A DNA stretch of 64,000 nt from Limonium bicolor (taxonomy: Eukaryota; Streptophyta; Magnoliopsida; Caryophyllales; Plumbaginaceae). The first letter of the stretch is position 1, and each line of letters begins with the position of its first letter. A model generated the notes under the pieces. The model was not told the DNA's origin and did no database searches. It saw only the letters and a list, made by a program, of their open reading frames with translations. The stretch covers positions 351,477,636-351,541,635 of the forward strand of contig CM041776.1 of assembly GCA_023374045.1 (NCBI GenBank). The letters are read 5' to 3'. Positions 56,718 through 64,000 of the stretch are shown piece by piece. The translations under genes were made by a program, and so were the position numbers.

Positions 56718-59700
56718 TGAAATACCCCAAACTTAGATATGGTGTTTAAATGATAAACTAAGATATAAGGAGGCTAAATAATGCCTTAGAAACATTAAGA
56801 AACATTTCTAATCAAAGAAAATATAAGGAAACACCAAAAGAGCAGTTTAACAAAAACGTGCTCTAAGCTTGGAGAGACATGGGAGAGTACCCAAATATTG
56901 TTCTAAGACCTTAGTAATATCCTAATGGTCATTTTAAGTCAATTACCAAAGAAAACCAAGCTTGAAAACAAGTTAAAACACAAAATGTGCTTTAAGGAGT
57001 CTTAAAGCACGTTTTTGAAAAATTGTCTTGTAAATGAGTTTTGAATGGCTAAATGTCCATCATTACTCTTTAATTAATATGTGTACTATATAGTATCACA
57101 TTTGGAGGTCTATATCAATGGGAAATCAAAAATTTCACAACAATGTGCCTTGTTTTTGATGAATAGTGAATTATTAAGCTAGTTTATAACATAAGTCTAT
57201 ATAAGTGAGACATTTGGTCAACAAAGACTAAACTACCCTCATTCACTAAAGGGGGCCGGTTTTTTAAGTGTGACTCACCACACTTATCTAGCTAAGTAAA
57301 GAGAAAGCAAAATAAGTAAGTTATAAAGTAAAACTATTCACCTTTTAAGATAAATATCACATTTCTTACCTCTCTCCTCACTTCTTCATTCTCCCTTGTT
57401 CACACGGTTTCTTGCTCTCTTTCTCTTCTCCATTCACATAGAGCCACGTGAGTCACAAGCTCCATCCTTCCCTTGAAAGCTCCATCTTCCCTTGGCAGCT
57501 TGCTCATTTTAGCTCCAAATCCAAAACAAAATACATATTCTTCTTAGTTAGCTCAAGCCCTCCTCCTTTCTATCTTTTCAAAACTTCAAGAGCTTCATTT
57601 TGGTGCCAAGTCAAACCACCATTAGAGGAGGAAATTCAGTTTGGAGACTCCATTGGCATCTCCATTCTCTTAGGTAAAGAAAGTGTAAGAAAATCTAGGT
57701 TTCCACCATTTTTCTTCACATAACCGAAAATATATACTCTGGGACTCCATGTTTATGCCTTGTTCTAGCTGTTTTTCTACTCTTCAAAGGAGAGGAGGTC
57801 CTTCTTGCTTCACATCCAAGTTTGTCGCGAGAAACCAAGGTAAAAATCACATTAATACCTTAAACATATTTTTTTAAACCTAGGGTTTGTCCTTAGGGTT
57901 AATGTGTTTATCTAGTACTCATTGGAGTCATTGGATATTGTTAGAACATTGACAGGAGAATCACATTGGTGACCGAGATTGAACAAAGAAAACCTAAGAG
58001 AAAAGCTTTTAAGCTTGTGAGAAAACAAGGTAAATTACTTACCTTAAGGTGTTTGTTGTTTAAGGGACTGAGATGGTGGTAATGATGAGTTTAGTGTAGA
58101 GTTTATATTGGGAAGGTGCTATAAAACCTAGGAGAAACAATGACTATTCTTGTGAACTTGTGACTAAGGAGCAAATGAGAAAGATAGTTTAAGATATAAA
58201 GGTGAAGTACAAGAAGCATTTTATTTCAATGGGAGCCTTGTTGAGTGTATCGCAGGTTGAAGGCATATATAGTGGATTGTAAATTCGTGATTAGATTATT
58301 GTCATTTAAGGGCCTAAGTGCCAAGCATTTTAAGTTTAAGCACTATATGATGATGTGGTGGTGGTTTTGGTGTAAATTGGGTGTTAGCTGTTGTGGTGAG
58401 AATTTGGTGTGATGTTGGTTGTTGTGAATGGAAAAACCATGTGTTAGGAGGTACATATACTAGAGAACCCATGGCAAAATTTAAAGGAGAGTTTTAAGTG
58501 TTTAAGATATTCTAAGGGAATTTAATGACTAAGGAAGTACTAGGAATGTTCTATAGGTTGTCTTGATGAAAGGGTGAAGTTAAGGTGTTTTAATGATTTA
58601 TGACTTAGTATCCACCATGGAAGATTTAGGAATCAAGAGAATGTATTGGATGTTTAGGACTTAGGCAAATGTTGATGCACAACTAGGAAGGAAATAATGT
58701 GATGATGATGGAAGTTTAGACTTGTTAAGGAACTCTAAGTAATGTTTAAAAGAGTTTTAGATAGTGAGAGATGCTTGGGAGATTATGTTATAGTGGTGAA
58801 AAACATTTGGCATAGTGGTTACACTAGGTATGAACCACCACCTAGAAACCTAGAGGAAAATTACAAGTGTTAGCATTATTACAAGGAAATGCATAATGAC
58901 TAAGGTGGATCTTGGTGGATGATTTAAGGTATTTTAAGGAGGCTTAAGGTGTATTTGAGTGCCCAAATGAGGTTATAAACATATTAGAATAATGAGGAGA
59001 AGTTTGGAGTTGAAAAGAATTTAGAAACAAGTTTTTGGAGCCGACCGGCCTTAGGACCGGACTTGCAAGGTCGGTCGGGCTCTGTTACACTACCGAAAAT
59101 GTTTTCCTGGAATCGACCGGACTTGGGGACCGGACTTACAAGTCCGTCGGGCTTGTGTTTTGTGAGGAAATGTTTTCTGGAAGACCGGACATGGGACCGG
59201 ACTTGTCAAGTCCGGTCGGCATGAATTTTGTACGGTTATAAGTCTCTGGAATCGACCGACATAGGACCGGACTTGTAAGTCCGGTCGGAGTGAATTTTCC
59301 AACGGTAAAAGGGTACTGGAATGGACCGGACTTGGCAAGTCCGTCGGTAAGTCCGGTCGAGCCTCAAATAAAAAAAAAAGAAATTTCAATTTCTAAGAAT
59401 GGTAATGGTATGAGGTATGCCCTTGGTAGGGTATAATGATTGGGACCCTAAGAACTTAAGGAATTAAGTTAAGATTAAGTATAAGTTTTAATGTTTAAAG
59501 TTAAGTTTGTAAGACTAGTGATAAAGACTTGAGAGGTTATTGAGTGGAAGTCCTTAGGGACTAAGTAGTTAAGTAAGGTTCAAATAACTAATAACCAAAA
59601 ATGATGAATGTTTTAGGTTTGAATTGGGACCCCGAAGAAGATTAGTCAACACGATCGACGGTGAACGGTACAATCCTTCTTGTGACCTGCTTGCTAACGA

Positions 59701-60845
59701 GGTTCCCTCGCTTGTGTGCTATCTGTTTATTGCTATGACTAAAACAAGATAAAGCATGCAACCGGTTATATTGTTCTCGTTGTGATTGTGTTATATTTAC
59801 ACTAACCCCGCGAGACTTGAGATTGTTACTAACCAGTTTAGTACTTACTGAGTTAAGAATAAGAGTTAAGTTGATGGTTGTTTGGTTAATGCCCGTTAAG
59901 GCTTAGCTAGCACATGGTGTTTAAGATGTCCTACTAACTGGAACTTGAGTGAAACCCGGGACCGATCTCCGGTCATGCATGCTAAAGGAAAAGGGGGACG
60001 GTATCTGAATCAGATCCGCCCTCCGCTTAAGGACTTGTCTTCGGACTTGTAGCCTAGGGCCGGTTGCCGGCTCAGCTACGCTGGACTCCCGTCCAGAGTA
60101 GGTGGCATTAAGATGGTGCGGTGGGATCACCTAAATCCCAGGTTCGAATTAAGCTACAACCAATCCCTTCCAGGAAAGGTTTGTATATGAGATTAAGATT
60201 GACTGAGATTAAGATTGAAGATAAGATTGAGACTGAAGATTAAGATAAGGTAAGTAACTGAGATTAAGGAAATGAGGACTAAGGAGGGGTTACAACCCAC
60301 TTGATAAGGAACGCTTGAGTCGTTCATTGTTTGTGAACTATATATGGTTCATCTGTGGTTATTGTTATTGCACTTCATATTATGTTGTTATGTATCAATT
60401 TCCATGCTATCGACAATTAGTCTCGTAGCCCCCTTAGCTTGGGGGCCATGAGAGGGTGTACCAGCATTCGTGCTGACCCCTCGGGGGCTATTTTTACACT
60501 TGCAGGTAGAGGCCCATGAGGACGCACTACGAGATAGGAGCGTTAGACTTAGGTGGGACTTTTTTTTTGAGTTCGGGTTGCGCCTGTGCACCCGACTGTT
60601 TATATTAAACTGATTGTAAGTTTGAGATTACGTTTTGAGATACTAGTACTCGGTTGGTTGTGGTTTTATGAATGTTGATGTTTAAGTTGGATAAGTGTTT
60701 TTGGATAAGTATTGTAAGTATTTAAGCCGGTATATTAACGATCAGACCGTCGGCAAGGTCCAGGTGTTGTTTATTTTCCGCTGGCACGTATGCTATTAGT
60801 GTTCAGATTGCGATAACCACGATAGGCTTTGGATGGGTTGTTACA
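56718..60845 (+). mobile_element. Element C 3' LTR
   Basis: 4,128 bp, from TGAAATACCCC to GGGTTGTTACA, followed by CTATC (60846-60850). It is collinear with the 5' LTR throughout; differences are dominated by one- or two-base indels. It carries the array at 59039-59365 and a tract near 60190-60240 with extra GAGATTAAGATTGA-type repeats absent from the 5' copy. Confidence 0.95.
59039..59365. repeat. GACCGGAC/GTCCGGTCGG palindromic array, LTR C 3' copy
   Basis: Same array as 48600-48925, with several single G or C losses inside the motifs (for example AAGTCCGTCGG). Confidence 0.9.
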
Positions 60846-61016
60846 CTATCTCTAACCCAAATTCCCAGCCCAGTCTGATCAATCCCAAACCCTACACCAC
60901 TTATAAAACAACAACAAAAACCTAGAGAGTACTATAGCCGCTCTCGGAGGATTTCATCTTCTACCTCAATTCTATCTTCTTCAGTCGAAAAAAAAAACCT
61001 ACCGTTGTTCATTCCA
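60846..61016 (+). promoter_or_regulatory. Possible promoter and transcription start region
   Basis: Continuing from the pre-insertion sequence at 46200-46294 there are CGGCCCAAACC, a telo-box-like AAACCCTA (60888-60895), TATAAAA (60902-60908) and then AACCTAGAGAGTAC. Telo-box plus GGCCCA plus TATA is a familiar plant promoter set, but no convincing coding sequence follows. It could equally be LTR sequence. Confidence 0.3.
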
Positions 61017-63040
61017 ATGAGGCAGCCGACACAGTATAAAAAAACATGTTACTCTCACTTGTCTGATTTCTTCGCCGGACTTCAACACCCGTGGAAGAAC
61101 CTCAACAAATTCTCGAGCCTAAAAATGGCTGAAATACTGTAACCATCACCACCATTGACTATCCCCGTCTTCAATCAAGTTTCCCCATCTCTGTCTCACC
61201 TTTCAATCTCCAAACAACGAAAAAAAACACAGAAGCTCAAATCCTCCCCAACCCCATCTTTGAAGTCCCGAAACAAATATCAAACCCAGAAAACAGACAC
61301 CATAGCCGACGTTCTTTTGTCGTGATCATAAACCACCACCGACGCCTAATTTTGCCCAAAAAACCAGTTCATGCCCTTCGTTTTTTCTGCCAGTTTGTGA
61401 TAAAACAAAACCCAGCGATACAGTAAGAACAGAGCTCTTCTTCCTCCTTCATCAACCCTAACTCCCACACAGTAGCCACCACGGTCTGCTTCACCCGCCT
61501 CCATCTTCTTCTTCTCTGTCTCCGCCCCTCGACTATCTTCTTGAGGCAGACATGTGAAATCGAAGCACACACTTAAAAAATTCTGAGGCCATATCTGAGA
61601 GATCCCACGGCACCAAAAAAAACTGAACAACATTCTCCACATCTGGGCACGAAGAAAAGAGAAGCTCCACCGCCAAGCCGGTCCAACTCCTCGGTCGCAT
61701 TTGTTATAGTCCCAGACTCTCCATCGATTTTGAGGCACCATTCGGCTCAACCGGAAAACCCTTGTTTACCACTCTTCGGATTTTGTTCCATCCCAGTTGT
61801 GCGTTGGCATGAGTTCGAATCAGTCAATTTTGTCACTCGAACTGCATTTTCCTGCACTCATCCGGATTCTACCCACACGCGATGTGCCTCTTTCGACCTC
61901 TACTTAAGTTTAGCAGCCAGAACTTGCGTCTCGCTCCAGTGTATACGTACAAAGGAAAGCAGGGAGATGATCCGCTCCCCATTTTTGGGTTTCATCACAA
62001 AAATTCTCACTGCTCGCTCTTGCGTTGGTACCAAATCATTCTTTGATTATTCATGTATTGTTTGAATCATGCACATGAATCTTGTTTGATTGCTGCTCCT
62101 TGTTTCGTCTACTGTTTTACCGTCACTCTGAGCATTCCACAGTAGATTCAAGGCAAAGGAGCCTCGCGTTCAGCCCCCTGATGTTGTTTATCCCCACTTT
62201 TGTTTAACATAACTGTGCTTTGGGTTAGGCCCTAATTTCTGCCTTGTTAATGTTCCGCTCTCTCGGTTTTGGGGTATTCTGAAATTATGTTCATGTTTGT
62301 GCTACTGATTATGTCTAGATTTAACTCCACTTCATGTTTATCAGTTTCATTTGTGGGTTAACAAAAAAGGAGAGTAACATTGGAATTTAATCAGTTTTGA
62401 TTGGCTTCCGTGACTAAGCTGTGTATTAGGGCTGAGTAAATGACCCCTCAAGAACTAAAAGTGGTTTAGTTAAAACCGATTTGCTCAGCTCTTCATAAGA
62501 ACATTTTAGTTTCAGTTCATTACTTCCGGTTTAAAAAAATGATGAAAGAGAATTGGAATAGGGTGTTTGTGTTAATTCATTTATTTCTTCATACTGTGCA
62601 TGAGTCATGTTAGGCTTCAAGTATATGATTTGCCAAAGAGAGGAAGAAATTGGCTTAAGCATTCAATCGGTCCCGTGTTAATCGGTTGTCTTTCTAGTTT
62701 GAATAACCCTAGATTAACTTTGCTAACTCATGATTGCTTTACAAATAAACCCGAGTTTGTCATCCGGGCCATTTTATTTTCAATTTCCATTATCTTACGA
62801 TATCGTTATATGTCAGTGATCATCTTGCGGCATTTACTTTTTGGTCGGGTCCAAACATAACCATTTGTTTGGCCCAAGACCAATTTGGAGTCTGACTTTT
62901 GGGTCAAGCTGGGTTAGTGTAGATCACCACCCTAGAAGCCCATAGGTTACCCATTTGTTTTTTAGAATTGATTTATCGTTTCAGGCCCACAATTTTCTGT
63001 GGGTCTCTTTAGAAAAGCCCTAGGACTTATTTACAGATGT
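61017..63040. other. Unassigned sequence, no convincing gene
   Basis: A 41-codon ORF starts at ATG 61017 (MRQPTQYKKTCYSHLSDF) and stops at about 61142. Longer open frames at 61346-61750 (minus), 61730-62065 and 62600-62860 show no known domain and no supporting splice structure. A 5' leader with a long intron, or an unrecognised retroelement, are both possible. Confidence 0.35.
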
Positions 63041-63184
63041 TGCTCACATTAAGGTCGTAGTACCCGAGGGTCGTAGTACCTGTTTGTGGGCAATGCCTCT
63101 CCTAGTTAAAAAAACTTTCCAAACTATCCATAATCAAAAAATAAAATTCACAATCAATTGAAATTCCAAGAACTCTACTTCAAT

Positions 63185-63430
63185 ATCAGGCCCAACTCAG
63201 AGGCCCAAAATCAGGCCTAATTTCAGCCCAAAAACTTGTCCAAAAAATGACCCATTTCAAGGCCCAATTTGGCCCAAATTTTGAAGTCCATTTAAGCCCA
63301 CTTTTCAAGGCTTATTTCGACCCAAATTCCAAGGCCAAATCCTGGCCCAAGAGCTCAAATTTGGCCCAATTTTAACCCTGGTCCAATCCCGTTTCAGCCC
63401 ATAATTCAATTCATAAATCAGCCCAAAATA
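63185..63430. repeat. GGCCCAA-rich low-complexity tract
   Basis: More than ten irregularly spaced GGCCCA, AGCCCA or GACCCA motifs within 245 bp, separated by A/T-rich spacers such as AATTT and CAAAATC. There is no coding sign. Confidence 0.7.
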
Positions 63431-63775
63431 AAATCAATCCAAAAATCAAGTCAATCTCAATTCAAGTTCAACCCTAATTCAATTCAGTTTCAATTCAATT
63501 CCGAATTCATTCAAATTCAAAAAATCAATTCAATTCAATTCCAAATTCATTCAAATTCAGTCCCAAATTCATTCAATTCCAATTCAAATCAAAATTCATT
63601 CAATTTCAATTTAAATTCAACTCCAATTCAATTCCAATTAATTCCAATTCCAAATTAATTCCAATTCCAATTTCAAATTCGATTCCAATTCAATTTCAAC
63701 TTCAATTCCAATCAAATTCAATTCCAATCAAATTCAATTCCAATCCTTTCAATTCAATCCAATTCATAATTCCGA
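63431..63775. repeat. CAATTC-type low-complexity tract
   Basis: Dense run of AATTCAATTCCAATTCAAAT-like repeats, grading out of the GGCCCAA tract. It looks like expansion of short units by slippage. Confidence 0.85.
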
Positions 63776-63849
63776 ACTTCATAAGCCTCAAAGTCTCAAA
63801 TACCCTAAAGTCCAAGTATCATGGACTCAAATCATCCCAAAAATCCAAT

Positions 63850-64000
63850 TATCCCCACACATTCGAATGTCTCACAGACCCGAGTGTCTCACAGACTTTG
63901 TCATCCCAACGATTCGAATGTCTCACAAACCTGTGCGTCTCACAGACTTCGACATCTCAAGGTTTCAAACGTCTCATAGACCCGAGCGTCTCACCGACTT
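63850..64000. repeat. GTCTCACAGAC tandem repeat running off the window
   Basis: At least five copies of (G/C)TGTCTCACAGAC or CGTCTCA(C/T)AGAC, in an approximate 50-bp higher unit containing CGAATGTCTCACAGACCCGA. It continues past the right edge. Confidence 0.8.

Noticed and set aside
61346..61750. 134-codon minus-strand ORF
   Set aside because: Composition is Trp/Arg-rich with no domain, no splice pattern and no homologue in the window.

Overview
The window is intergenic, repeat-dominated DNA from a flowering plant with a large, transposon-rich genome. The evidence is nested Ty3/gypsy LTR retrotransposons (Tekay/Del-type chromovirus and Athila lineages), Ty1/copia remnants, a CACTA transposon with a Ulp1-type protease gene, and short inverted-repeat elements. 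I see no complete ordinary host gene, tRNA or rRNA gene. The species cannot be assigned from the sequence.

Layout. 1-7905: a coding-empty LTR element (A) with a 2.2 kb interior and a 5.66 kb 3' LTR. 7906-9461: unassigned AT-rich DNA with a diverged direct duplication and a 164-bp MITE. 9462-13043: the right-hand part of a CACTA element (broken transposase, Ulp1-like protease, subterminal repeats, terminus). 13044-13512 and 38419-39147: two halves of a probable LTR (F) split by element B. 13513-38418: element B, a Tekay-type chromovirus with perfect AGCAT target-site duplications. Its 5' LTR is split by an Athila element on the minus strand (16342-27177, duplication GCTGG). 39148-40534: a copia remnant. 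40535-43633: a truncated Tekay-type LTR (D). 43634-44929: a copia LTR and adjoining interior on the minus strand. 45402-45812: a 411-bp palindromic Mutator-type MITE. 46295-60845: element C, a second full-length Tekay-type chromovirus (duplication CTATC). 60846-64000: unassigned DNA with a possible promoter-like start and low-complexity repeats.

The main discovery candidate is in elements B and C. Both carry, between gag and pol, an open reading frame for an AlkB-family 2-oxoglutarate/Fe(II) dioxygenase. It has the full catalytic set (HxD, distal His, RxNxTxR) and resembles plant ALKBH1-type proteins. In both elements the splice signals imply one donor at the end of gag and two acceptors. One joins gag in frame to the AlkB exon, which ends in its own stop codon. 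The other skips AlkB and joins gag in frame to protease/pol. Two further short introns interrupt gag at the same places in both elements. AlkB would therefore be an alternatively spliced cassette of an intron-bearing retrotransposon family. B has an intact gag and AlkB but a broken pol. C has an almost intact pol and AlkB interrupted mainly by single-base indels, some of which may be sequencing errors.

Other structure: the long LTRs of A, B and C share a layout of CT-rich leader, splice-donor-like site, palindromic tandem array, then a GC hairpin next to a splice-acceptor-like site. Palindromic arrays with related cores occur in six different LTR families here, including unrelated lineages. 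The PBS and PPT of A, B and C sit in or beside conserved hairpins.
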